NCBI GenBank assembly: GCA_013398615.1
Contig: VZSR01000520.1
Location: 26,228,539-26,292,538, forward strand
Source of the DNA: Brachypodius melanocephalos
Lineage: Eukaryota > Chordata > Aves > Passeriformes > Pycnonotidae
Length of the DNA stretch: 64,000 nucleotides
Reading direction: 5' to 3'
The notes beneath the pieces were generated by a model. It was not told the origin of the DNA. It did no database searches and worked only from the letters and a program-made list of their open reading frames with translations. Within the stretch, counting starts at the first letter, position 1. The number at the start of each line of letters is the position of its first letter. Below, one piece after another: positions 50,261 to 62,035 of this stretch. The translations under genes and the position numbers were made by a program.

Positions 50261-53200
50261 AGAAGTTAAGAAGAGGAAGGCAGCATGGGCATTGGAACGA
50301 CATGTGGTCTTTATCACTATGAGGGTTTATGAAGGAATTGTTACAGATCATTGAATTCAATGGGCAATGAGTTTTACTGAGATGATAAAAAATTATTGTT
50401 AAAAAGGTGGGCTTTTGAGGTGGCAAAAATAATACCTGAACTGAGGAATAAGGATAATTGAAAATTCACTGAATCAGCCAGGAGTGAGAGGATAATGGCT
50501 GTGTACGTGGTAGATAGGTCATGCACTGCAAGGTCATATCCTTGATTCCAGGCTTCAAACAGTGAACATTTATGTATTTTATTCAATCGAAGAAGCCTCA
50601 AATTTTGAAACTGAGAACAAGCCACTCCAACACCCAGTGTTAACACAATGATATTCCCTTAAGGGGGAGGCAGCTGGGGTCCAGTTCCCCCCTGCAGATA
50701 ATAGAGCTGAACCAGTTTGCTCCAGCCTCCTGAGTAAATGATCTTAGCCAAGTGACTGGTTTCTGGGCAAGACCAGTATCACAGCAGCCTCTCTTCTCTA
50801 TGTCATTTGTTTCCTTGAATTGACAGAAAATGCCTGAAAACAAGTATGCCATTTAGAATTTTATTAAGTTTATCTGAGAGGAAAACTGAACAAAAGGAGA
50901 GGGAAAGGAAGGGAGTTAATTTATTCTAAATGAAATTAGGTGCATTTGTTGTATGAACACTCACCAAACAATGATTCACTGAACTCTGCTGCTACACTGC
51001 TTGCAGTACTTTTGTCCAATGCATTTTATTTATCTAATATATTTTCAAAAGCTTAGTTTCTAAAGGGAATTAGTGTTAGCAAAACACATTCCACAAGAAG
51101 CCAGGAATCATGCAAGTAAGGCCATCTTCATAGCCTAAGCCTAATCTTATCTACTGGAAAGATAACCAAGGGTTATAGCTTAGGTTTATAAGCCTTTATA
51201 TAGCATTTCAAAATCCAGGATGGTTTTGTTTTTATCACTTAACTCCTCCATTTGCAGGTAGAAACCATTGTTTTTGGCTAGTCTACATATTGCTTTGCAG
51301 ATTAGGACATGGGCTACTTGAAGGGTGCCCTTTTCTCTCAGTTGGGTGTCCATTTTGTCTGTTTCTGGGGCATGATTCCTGCGAAGGTCACTCCGTGACT
51401 GTACAACTGTGGTAATTCACAACTTGAGAGTAAAGGCCCTTGTCTTTGGGGTGAGTTCCTTTGGCCAGAGATGGAGCAGCATGGAAGTTACGCAGTTGCA
51501 GAGTTCTTACTGATCCCAAGCTACAGGTTAGAGTTAGACTTCTTCAGCAGAATATGTGAAAGAGCCAAAAACGTGCATAAGAGTAAGCAGCAGAGTAGTA
51601 GGTAACGTACTTGCACTGATCTGTTCAGCTTCCGGGCTCCCAGAGCAAACTTCTCTGTCAGTCAGGATTTTAAGTCTGCTTTGTAGAGACTAAGTCTAAA
51701 ATCAAAATTATTTTTACTCACAGGAATAAAACTGCTAAAAGTCAGAGCAGATTGTCAAGCGATTTGGGGTCTGTGTAAGAGCACTCCATATAACAACATA
51801 CACTCCATTCAGGCATTGACAACTGTGTGCAAGGTGACAAGGGAACACAATTTGAAATAACTGGAAGAGAAGTTGAGAATGGTTGAGAATTTGTCTTGGG
51901 GAAGACTCATCTAGTAATGATCCTGTTCAGGTAGCTTTCCTCTAAAGATAAGGATCTTCTTAAAGCTTAGCAACAAGTTTAAAAGGACATAATGAAACCT
52001 GTAATATCATAGCAGCAAGCCCCTTATGGAATTCTTTTTATTTCTGTATAGAACACAGATTCAACTGCTTAATTCCAAATTTGTGTGGAGGAAGCATTAA
52101 GGCACTGCAATTCAACTCTTCAAAGTGTGTCTTTTGCAAACTTAAGAATAATGATGGACCAGGTGTCCCTTTCCAAAATTGCATGTTTTATTTAATTTTT
52201 CCATTTCATAGGAGCATTACAGAAGTATGTAGTGTAGATAAAGAATATTTCTAGCAAATTTCATCTATCATGAAAAGCACTCAACATTTTTACTTTTTAC
52301 TTCTGGATATATGTAAATCAATATAAATAAAACCAAAGTTTCACCTATCCATCTTTAGGTATCCATAGTGTTTTCCTTGGTTTTATATGTCATTTTGTAC
52401 TCACTTTGCATACATGCATACAATAATTGTATAAAGAATGCTGATGTGGCATTTGTTGAGAGAATTTATTTGTTAAGGGACATATTTTCTAGAAGTATTT
52501 GAAGAACCAAGAAATAATGAAGGTCATCTACTGCAGTTTTCAAAAGTTTCTAAGGAAGGAATTGAAATCTGCAAGAATGGGGAGTGAGTCCTTAGGAGGC
52601 TTTGTAAAGCATTCCAAAAGGTGTGTGTCTGTCCTTGCACATTTGGACCCTCAGCAGTACAACAGAATGGCCCACCCACCATATCTTTCTTCTGTCTGAT
52701 CTAAAATACAAACTCAAATACTTTCTTCTTAAGTGACTTATTCGGTTGCTTCATGAGATGCAAATTCAGTGAGTGTCCTTCCTTACAGCTCAGGAGAAAC
52801 TGTCATGTTGTGCATTTAACTTATTCTATGAGGACTGTTCACAAGCAAAAGACAAGTGTCACTTGTTAGAATGTTAGAATTTATTAGAATTTGTCTTAGA
52901 ATACAATCAAATGTAGTCAGTGCTGCTTTCAGGTAAGTAAAATTTGGTGAAATTACACGAAGTAACAGAAGTTGCATTCTTCATGTCTTCCTGTCTTCTA
53001 TGTTTTGAATAAAACCCTGCAAACATTGAGACTAGCTCCCAGCACTAGTTCCCAGCACCTTCCGTTCTTCTGTTTAAGTTACCTTTGATCTTGAGGTATA
53101 AAGCTATTACTGCAGTTTTCCACATGGAAGTGCTCAATCTCCAGAGGGAGCTGCCTGCAGTTTCCCCCTGGGCTGGGCACAAAGCCTTGTCAACCAGGGC

Positions 53201-55964
53201 TGGCTCTGCCACCCCCACCCCTCGCAGGTGGCACCTCACTGGCACCAACAGCCTTTTCAGCCGCCTTTTATTACTCACAAAGAAAATGTTGCTTAGTGTG
53301 AGTTGGGATGACAGAGTTGGGCCCTTGGTGAACAAAGAGTCCAGGATTATCATTCCAAAAAGCCCCCTGAGGCCTGTATCAAGAGTTATTAACCACTGAT
53401 TCAGCGCATAGCATTATTTTGTAGGCTTAAGTGGGATTTCAGTGGTATATTTGGTCTTGTGTCTGTGTAGGGGTAAATTTTGCCCTCTGTTATTTTATCT
53501 TATAAATAGCTGTTACAATTTCTCTTTTACATTGTTGCTTAAATCTCTTTCAAACGTACAATATCTTAATCCAGTGCTACCTTTTCTTTCCTTCTGATAA
53601 AGAATAAATAAATTCGAGAATCCACATATGACTGAAACAAAAGGCAAATAAGCTCTGCGTGGTTTGTATTTGGTGAGGAATACCTCATTTTGATGATTTC
53701 AGTCATCATTCATTTGAAAAGCAGAAACTATGGTTGTTAAGCCTCATTATTTTCAATGAAGCCTGACAGTTTCAAGGTTAAACAGAAGACAGCTACTTTC
53801 ATCCCAGTGGTATTTCTCTTCAAACATGGGCAGCTCTTCGCTGACTTGTTCTGCTCTGGTGTGCAGTGCCATTGCTTGGTCGCAGAGTGGTGCACACCTA
53901 AACTCAGTTGTAGGACAGTATGTAAGCTGTGACATCCAACTTGTGTTTCCCCAAAAGGAACCTCAATTACTGAAGTCATTCCTCCCCTCACCTTGTATAA
54001 GCCACACAATATTTCTTTTCAACAGAACAGTGATTTAAATAAGCCATGATCTCAGATTTTACAGGTTTTATGCTGTCTCCCAGAAAAACAATTTTCAGCC
54101 CAAACCTTCTGTTTGTCCAAACAGTTTGAAATATTTCTCCAGTGCTTTAATGTCTCTGAAGTACATTAGGGAGGGTGCTAGTGTGAAAGAGACCTCCAGC
54201 AAGAGTTAAAATGGCTGAGAAAGCTGCTGTGCTTCTGAATACACATGCTATTGAAAGAGTACTAATCTGAAATTGCACATGGACTGACAACCAATGTAAC
54301 AGGGAAACTTCCCAATAAGACAGGCTGACAAAACTATGGCCGATCAGTTAAAATCCTGAGTTAGGATCCTTAGAACTCAGAAAACATTGATGTATCCATG
54401 TAAGAAACCTTCGAGGAGTAAATAACTTGTGAAATCCCTGATTTTATGCTTGCATGGACTGATGGCACTGAGTTGTGGCTGTTTGGGTGCTGCCTCCATA
54501 AAGTGCAGTAGATGCTATTTTACAAAACCGGGGGGAAAATGCACTAGTGTGTTAAGAAGGAAAAGCGACTATTGGAAAACTGAAGGGAGAGGAGCAGTTT
54601 TTTACCTGTGCATTCATTCCCTCAGAGTCCCTGTGGAGCAGCTAGAATGAGCTGAACTTTCCACGTACTTTTCCTGCTGTCTGATGATTGCATTTGGGTG
54701 GTGAATTCTTAATCTAATTTCAGGAATTAAGTCACCTGGTGAGTACAATGAAAGGTGTAGCTTCATCGTGCTTGGTGGTTCCTGGAAAACTAGAGTGTTT
54801 CAATACGTACCAAGAACATTAGTCATGACTTGTGGCAATAAATCCATGTTGACTAGTTTACATGCACTGAAGTTACTAATGCATTCATGAGATAAAATGC
54901 ATTTTGCAATTTTGATAAAGCTATGTTATTTTTGTTTCCTATCTGCATTTCTTATGTTGTGTAATTTTTTTTTAATTGTCTTTCAAGATAAGAAAAAAAT
55001 GGTCAACTTTGTAACAATGAATACAGCTATTTGAACCTGCAGCTCTGTTTATCCATTGTGGAAGCTGTGTGTATAATATTCTGGACATGGCTCTGAAAGT
55101 GTTCTGCTACACACAGTGTCTGCCTTTATACAGATAGTTTATTTGTGGGAGAGCTTTCATTGAAGGATACCATAAATACAGACAAATTGAAGAAATAGCT
55201 TGAATGCGTGATTTCTGGAATGCTGAAGATAAATGTGTGTAGATGCAAAACGATGAACAAATTTAGTCCTTTGCATTTGTCTGCATACTTTAACAAAACA
55301 AAGATCAAATTAAGCCAGTGAGATTCTGAACATGTTTATAGTGCTTGTGCCTTAAAATTAAGAGGATTGGGAAGCTCTCTGTCCTACTTATTTAGACTGC
55401 TAATTTTTCTGTAGTTTTATTGACACAAGAATCACCCGAGCCACCTTCAAAATATCGTCATCCACATCCTCAGAAACTTGGCTTGTAGAGTATTTTGAAA
55501 AAGTTTTTACATAAAATACATTGGCTTTTAGTAATAAATTTAAAAACTGGACAGTAAAAGTATCTGTTGGATAATGGGCAAGATATTTTTTAAGGGGAAA
55601 CAATAGTTAAGTGTGACAGTTAACAAGAGCCGTGGACAGCTCATTTTTTTTAAAATGCAAACATTAATTGTCCTGCTTACACCAAAGTGTATATTTACCA
55701 CAGGATTGCTGCACAGGGTTTTGTGCTAATGCCATACAGGGACCTCAGAAACTACATGCACTACAAAGGAAAAGAGAGTTGATATATGTCACTGACTGCA
55801 GATGGGTTGGGTTGTAGGTTAAAAAGTTTTTCGCAAGTTGTCTGCATTTTCCCTTAATGTCTGTCTTTTACAGTAGTGCTTTGTTTCTGAGCGTGACCAC
55901 CACCAGGACAGCTTGGTTCAGTGCAAACACTGTCTCTTTCAGCCAGAACATTCCTAACATTAGC

Positions 55965-56009
55965 TTCCTTTTTTTTTCTCTCCTCTCCTTCTCCCCTGCC
56001 CCCTCTCAG
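55965..56009 (+). promoter_or_regulatory. MIPOL1: Strong polypyrimidine tract and 3' splice site of the last exon
   Basis: More than 40 nearly uninterrupted pyrimidines (CTTCC, T9, CTCTCCTCTCCTTCTCCCCT and CCCCTCTCAG) lead into the AG at 56008-56009. This is a much stronger acceptor than those of exons A and B and fixes the start of exon C at 56010. Confidence 0.9.
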
Positions 56010-56076
56010 GTTGGAAAGGCTGGTGGACGTCCTGAGGAAGAAGGTTGGAGCAGGGACCATTAGGACCGTGATCTGA
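56010..56076 (+). CDS. MIPOL1: MIPOL1 terminal coding exon C, with stop codon
   Basis: The coding part is 67 nt. The first base completes the split Lys codon, followed by 21 codons (LERLVDVLRKK, VGAGTIRTVI) and TGA at 56074-56076. The human C-terminus as I recall it differs only at the A and I of GAGTI (GTGTM), so this identifies the gene securely. LERLVDVLRKKV closes the C-terminal coiled coil. The last four residues, RTVI, have Thr at -2 and a hydrophobic residue at 0, which fits a class I PDZ ligand. Joined to exons A and B, the window encodes 130 residues of a protein of about 440. Confidence 0.96.
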
Positions 56077-57440
56077 TTGAAAGCTGTAGTCTAAGGAAGC
56101 TTTCACATCTGGTGACCAGGCTGCTTCATTCAGCACTGTGTAAACACTGAAGCCTTAACTTAGCAAACAGTTGTTAGAAGTGGGACACTCCAGCGACATT
56201 CCAAGCTGAGATAAAATCAAATCATAAATGTTTAACTACTTTGCTGCTGAGTTCTGTGATTTGTTAAAATGTTTCACTGCAAACATGTATTTGTTTTTAA
56301 CCAAATGCATTGTGGCATTGTGTGTTGTGAAAAAATTATGTAGATGCTTATTTTAACAGTCTGTCCTCTCAGTGTTAGTAACTGACTATAGTCTGCTGCA
56401 AGGCACAGCGTGGTCATTTTTTAAATACTGCAGGCTTCAGGTTCAAAATGCTGCAAAGCAGTTTCAAAATTTAAATCCCTTATTTTATTTGTGAGACTGC
56501 AAATAGTCTAGTATTTGTATGTTAAATATATTAACTGATAAAGTAGGTTGGCATTCAAGAAATATCTCTGGCTGGTATATTGGATGTTTTTTCCTCCTTA
56601 CTCATAGCCCATTGAATTGCAGGTAGTAACTGTGGCTACATCAAAGGGCAGGATAAATGTATAGCTTTGTACAACAGCTGAATAGCTTCTGCTAATACAT
56701 GGCATTTTCAGTGTAGATTAAAAAGAAATCTACATTTAGGTTTCACTGGAAGTACAGCTTAAAAAATTGCAACATGAAAGCCTTGTGACATTGTACAGTA
56801 TTTCAGACAGTGGAGAAAATTTCCTGTATTGTCTTTAGTCACTCCTCTGTCCTTTTATAGGAGGGAAAAGCTCTCAGATTTCAGAAAGAAGCTATAAATT
56901 AAAAATCTACCTTTTCAGTGTTTGCCTCTTCTTATCCCTTTCCTACAAGACTCTGATTGCTCTGCAGTGCAGGAGTACCGTCCAGGTTGGATTTGAGGCC
57001 AAACTGTCAGTCCTCAGCTTTTTGTACTCATGAAGTGCCCTAGGACTTAAAGGCTGAAGCCCAGAATCTTACAGGGAGGGGAGAAGCGAAGGGCTGAGGA
57101 GGAAAATTTGGGGTACACAGACATTATAGACCTTACAGATACATCGGAGTTGAACTTAGAGTTATGCTTGTGACCCAACCATCTACCTGTATGAACAGCC
57201 AAGTCAGTATTCATATAATCCTGCTCAAGAAAGCAGCTGTAATCTCCGAGCACCTCAAATTCGATAATTTGGGCTTTAGTGTCTTCTCAGGACCAGCCAA
57301 CTCAGGCAAGGTGGATGTAGCTCCTGAGGCTTCCACTTGTCTGCTTTGCTTTTTGTTTAATGTTGTTACATGGTCTTACCTCTTAGTGCTTGTTTGTTCA
57401 GATGTTGTGATAGTGCAGTCTATCTGGAGAAAATTAAATT
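56077..57440 (+). other. MIPOL1: MIPOL1 3' UTR (3' end not fixed)
   Basis: The 3' UTR begins after the TGA at 56076. I see no AATAAA in the first 1.4 kb. ATTAAA variants stand at 56717-56722, 56898-56903 and 57433-57438, and any of these could serve. The first AATAAA I noticed downstream is at 61182-61187, which seems too distant. The end coordinate given is only the last of these candidates. Confidence 0.45.
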
Positions 57441-57924
57441 TTAAATTTAGGTGTAGAGAGAGACATTTTAATGTTTTTCTTTCAAACACTTAAATGTTAA
57501 GCCTTCTCCAGCTGCAGACCTAAGCCCCTCCTAGTTTCAGTTGACCAAACCTAACCTCTTGCAGGGAGATAAGTAGCATCCCTCCAAGCCACATTTACCC
57601 AAGTCACTTCTAGAAACTTCTGAAGTGCTTCTTTTTGACCTTTGGTCAATCTTAAGATAGCCAGTGAGTCTGGAGCCTCTCCCCCACACCTATTCAGTGG
57701 GAAGAAATTTTAATGCTTCCAAACCAGAGGATTGCCAACTCCCAGATTCCAGCCCCTTCCCACATGCTGCTGTTCAGCTCTTTGGGTGACTCAACAGCTC
57801 TTTATCCTCCTGTTCTCACTGAGCTTTGTGCATGAGGAGGACGACAAGATCTCCTGAGCTGTCAATGCTATTGAAACATTTCTTCTGTAAGGAGGTAGTG
57901 AGGAAGGAATAGAGACAAAAATGT

Positions 57925-58947
57925 AAGGACTACCATGCTCTGCTAGACCAAAGCCCAAAGACTGCCTTTGGCAATAACAAATAGAAGATGCCTAGGAAAG
58001 GGTACAAAGTCAGGCCAGCACTAGTGACCACTGTTCCAACTGGTGTCCCAGCAATTTGTTAGTTAGAAGCTAAGAGGTGGTGTCTTTGTATTTAGCAGCA
58101 TTTTTTCATGACCTGTTTTTTGATCCATTTAAATTGTTTGTATCTATTTGTTCCTTTCACAAGGTCTTATGCAGTTAATGATGCGTTGAGTGAAGAAATA
58201 CTTCCTTTTCTGTTATGAACCAGCTCTGTTCATTTGCTATCACCTAGTTTTTGTATGAGAGAAATGGTGAGGAACCATTCACTGTTCATATTGTTTCCAT
58301 GTCCCGTGTGATTTTTCATATTTGGCATCATTTCCCCCACTATTCTTTTCCAGAGAGAACCCCTAGTCTCATTTAAAGGAGCTGTCTCATGTTTTTAATT
58401 GGCTTTGTCATACTAATGATTTTTTTTCCAGCTCTGCAGTGTTTTTACTGAGATGCAACCAGATTTGTTCCTAGTGTTCAAAATACAGACAAAATGTGAC
58501 TTTAGTAGCTGTCATAATGATGTTGTCTGCTTTATTTTCTGTGCTATTTGTAACCAGTTTTAGCATTGGACTTGCTTTATGACAGATCATTTATTGGTAT
58601 TAATATTTCTGTAGTAAAACAACAACTCCAGATCTGCTTCCTCAGTTGTAATGTTCAGCTCAGAGTTCATCGTAGCTTGTATGAAGACAGAACTGTTTTC
58701 TGAATACCTTAGTATTTATGAATGCTGAATGTCACCTGTTGTTTTAGCATTCCCTGGTGACCATGAGCTCTTATTCCATCTCTTCTCACAACTTCTCTTT
58801 AAAACTCACAGTAGCAAAGTATCATCAACATCTCCATGCTGAATATGGTGATGTGAAATACAGCCATCTCCAAATTAACCCCCTCTTCAGGGTCATTTCT
58901 TAGTTAAGTTAAACATGGCCTCTGGGACAAAGATCCCTCTAGGGCAA
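57925..58947 (-). mobile_element. Ancient CR1/L3-clade LINE, C-terminal ORF2 relic, antisense
   Basis: About 1 kb follows the inverted order of the old CR1/L3 reverse-transcriptase ORF found widely in turtles, crocodilians and birds. Landmarks are CTGCTAGACCAAAGCCCAAA, TTGAGTGAAGAAATACTTCC (family GTGTGAAGAAATACTTCC), the CACCTAGTTTTTGTATGAGA segment, a TTCATCGTAGCTTG block, AGCAAAGTATCATCAACATC (family TTGTATCATCTGCAAAC), and CTTCAGGGTCATTTCTTAG leading to GGGACAAAGATCCCTCTAGG (family GTCCCAGTACAGATCCCTGGGG). Frames are broken throughout. It starts about 1.85 kb after the MIPOL1 stop. Confidence 0.75.
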
Positions 58948-59649
58948 TAAGGTTAGCTTTTCCTTCACTGTGAAAATGAAACATTTATTCTTATACATTG
59001 TTTTAATATAACTTCGAAGTATTTTTATTTTTTAGTGTAAAATTGTTAGTTATCACTTGGCAGCTTTTATGAGGAAGTTGTTTGCTACTTTGAAAATGGA
59101 AGTTTACTGAATCAGGGCTTGTGCTCCATGCATGAATGTGCTAAGTTCCTCCTTCCCCTAGGAGTGTCTAAGAGCTCCTCACCTTTCCCCAAGTATTTCT
59201 GCGTCCAGATGAATAATCTTGTGAATGCCAGCTTCCTACAGCCAGACTGTTTGATCTCCAGCCTCTTGTGTCCATTGGCTTTCTTTGGAAAAGTAGGATG
59301 GGCCGTGCAAAAACCATCTAGCTGGGCTTGATGTCAAATACAAATGATTGCAGGTAATGCTTGATTTGGTAAAATTAAGTTTTGCTCCATAATTTCCCTT
59401 TTGACACATTATACCTAAGGTGAAAAAGTAGTTCCTGACTCTGTCTTTTGTCTCATACCAAGCAGCCTGGAATTCAGTGATAATTTGAGTTACAGTGTTT
59501 TGTCATAAATGATAAATACGGGTAAATGTATTTGAATCGTAATTAAATCAGATGTGTTGATTTTAAAATTCAACTGGAAATGTTTTTATTCTTTGGAAAG
59601 GACCTTGGGAAATGTACTGTGTTGAGAGTATAAAGATTCAAAAACAGTT

Positions 59650-59720
59650 GAGTTCACCCTCTTCCTCACTAACAACCTGGTGTGTGGTCTTTGGCAAATT
59701 CCTTAGTGACTTTCCTTAAA
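59650..59720 (+). mobile_element. Possible MIR-like SINE relic
   Basis: CCTCACTAACAACCTGGTGT, GTGGTCTTTGGCAAATTCCT and TAGTGACTTTCCTTAA resemble the MIR core (CACTAACTTGCTGTGTGACCTTGGGCAAGTCACTTAAC). The match covers only about 70 bp. Confidence 0.4.
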
Positions 59721-61977
59721 GGCGTGTGGTCCCTGAAGAGGTTCCTGGGCTCCTCCATGGAGTTTGCGAAATATCTATGTGGTTAATGTCAAAACACTTT
59801 CACTTCTTCACCTGCTGAAGTGAGCAGCATAAATCACATAGGTCTGGTAGTGGAGGCTCAGCTTTTAGTGCCCTGAGCAGAACTTCTGGTTCTGTTGAGC
59901 CCAGTCTAACTTTAACCTTTCAGTGAAATGAGGACAGGAGATCTGCTCTGATCAGTAGAAATAGGCAATAACGACAGCATGGGTTAATGGGCTTATCATG
60001 TGGTTTATTCATTGACAACTGATTGGTGCCTGTGCAGAGCATTGAAAGTGAAAAGAAGCCTGTTCCCATAGTGCAGACAAATGCAATTGTCACTTCTGTC
60101 CTAATACATGTGAGAAAGATGAGATTGCATCCGATTATGTACCAGGAGTAGCAATTCATTTCCCTCCTGATGGAAAAACACTTTGTGATGGTAGGTGGCT
60201 CACCGTAGGTGATTCTTATGGTGACAGCTGTAATTACTGGTCAAATTAGGGTCCCTGCTGTCTTGAATAGACATACTCAGAAATGTTCTACCTCTGTGAG
60301 ATTTTGTGTCTTTCTCTTGATGATCCTGCAGCACGTTATGCATTAGGAGCCATTTCTGGTATATGTCAGGGTGAAATATGTAAATAGCATCATGTTGGCT
60401 CAGGATAAGAGCATTATTAATGCTTTTCAGCACTGTAATTATATTCCTAGTAAGCCTTCCCTAAGCCCTCACTAATTAACAATATTGTGACAAATCAACT
60501 TTAACAGAAAAGAACTGTGGACCTTCCGTCTTTTAGTACTATTTTTCATGCAGCCCACAGCTGAAAACTGATGACATGGCTTTCTGTACTAGTGTTGGAA
60601 GAACTGCTGATATTTGAAAAGTTCAAAGCCAGCTCTGTCTTTTTAGTGGAGTGAGTCCTGTAGCTGAACTCTGTTTGATTCCTCTTTAAATATATTTGTA
60701 GCAAAGTAAAATTCATTGGTTAATCATTAATGTTAAGGAATATTAAAACTGTTTTTATAAATAAGGTATCATATTGAAATGGTTTTGTGATGTCAGTATG
60801 TTGTCATATGCAGATTGTTTATTCCACATGAGGAATTTTACAAGATTGACTTTATATAAATTCATACCAGGCAATCTAGAGTTGTAACATCTTTACTCCA
60901 TGTACACAAATGAATTTGCTATCTAAATGTCAGGATTTCTCTGTGCCTTTATTTCCTTCAATTAGAATAAGACTGTTGGGTTTTTGGGTTTTCTTCCTAA
61001 CTTATACCCCTGAAGATTTTCCTCCCATGCAAGAAGCAGCTGTGAGGCACATGAAACCACTGATGGGAAGTTTCTCTTGCTGCGATCACGGCATTACATG
61101 GTCTGACTCTTATCGCTGTAACATTTCACATCAGGTCTGCAGAACTGGACTTTCTCTGTTTGTTCTTCTCATGCATTGGTAAATAAAATGTATTCACAAG
61201 TTCAAAAAGACAAAGTAGTGTTCTCATATTAGGTCGATTATAAGTCAGCTGTTGAGCTTCAGTGTTCTAAACATTTCATTCTTCAGTTTTGTTGGAAGGC
61301 CACGTGTTCTGGGAGGCTTTTAAACAAATACTTGAAATGGTTGAAAGATTTACATTGCCAATGCCTAGCTAAATATGTAGTCTTTAGAAAAGACATGGTT
61401 TATTTTGGCACCATTTGACAAACTCAAATATTTTAAACATTTGTTAAGTTTGAGCTTGCACATTTGAACTAAAAGTTTGCATTCCAAAATTGCATCTCAG
61501 GTTACCTGTCTCTCTCTCTTTTGTATTTTATAATCCCTTTATTAAAATAGTTTGCAAAAGAAGTTGGGTTTGGAGTGTGGTTTTTTATTGTTAATTGTAA
61601 AATATTGTCATTAAAAATCAGTTTTAAGGTAACATGTACCTGGTAACTCTGTTCAACTAAACATCAGAAATACAAAGCCAGAAGTGTTCCCAGAATTTAG
61701 GATTTTATGTTGGTAGCCAAGACTTGACTGTAAAATTAATGGAACACAGTAATCCTGCAGTGCTTTACTCTTAGTCCTATTATGTGCTGTAATGAGTAAG
61801 TGTTAACTTTGCTAGTGAGCGCAAAGCCAGGCAATAAAGAAAATAGACTGAAAATCTGTACTGAACTGATGAAATAGAACAGCTATGGAAAAGGAAAAGC
61901 AGTCTTTGACATGGAATTAGTTTTCTTTTCCTTCGTTTGGCAGAAAGGAGGAGCGAGGGCAATGTTTAGTCTAATTG

Positions 61978-62035
61978 AAAAAAAATCAAAACAAAAACAA
62001 ACAAAAAACCCACAGCAACCAAAAAAGCACCGCCA
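61978..62035 (+). repeat. A-rich low-complexity tract
   Basis: A7, then AAAACAAAAACAAACAAAAA-type sequence with interspersed C, of the same style as the tract at 13.2 kb. It is a simple repeat with no neighbouring retroelement that I can recognise. Confidence 0.75.

Larger units (their letters stand above)
36950..56009 (+). other. MIPOL1: MIPOL1 last intron (19.1 kb)
   Basis: A strong donor (GTAAGT) opens this intron, and AG at 56008-56009 closes it. Apart from a family A LTR at 47.5-48.1 kb, an old CR1 tail at 50.1 kb and simple repeats (T19 at about 37001, A17 at about 45254, (ATG)15 at 48567), I recognise no elements. Slightly GC-richer patches occur at about 39.88-40.0 kb and 53.12-53.25 kb, with no coding or repeat signature I can name. 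No exon is missing from the protein between exons B and C. Confidence 0.85.
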
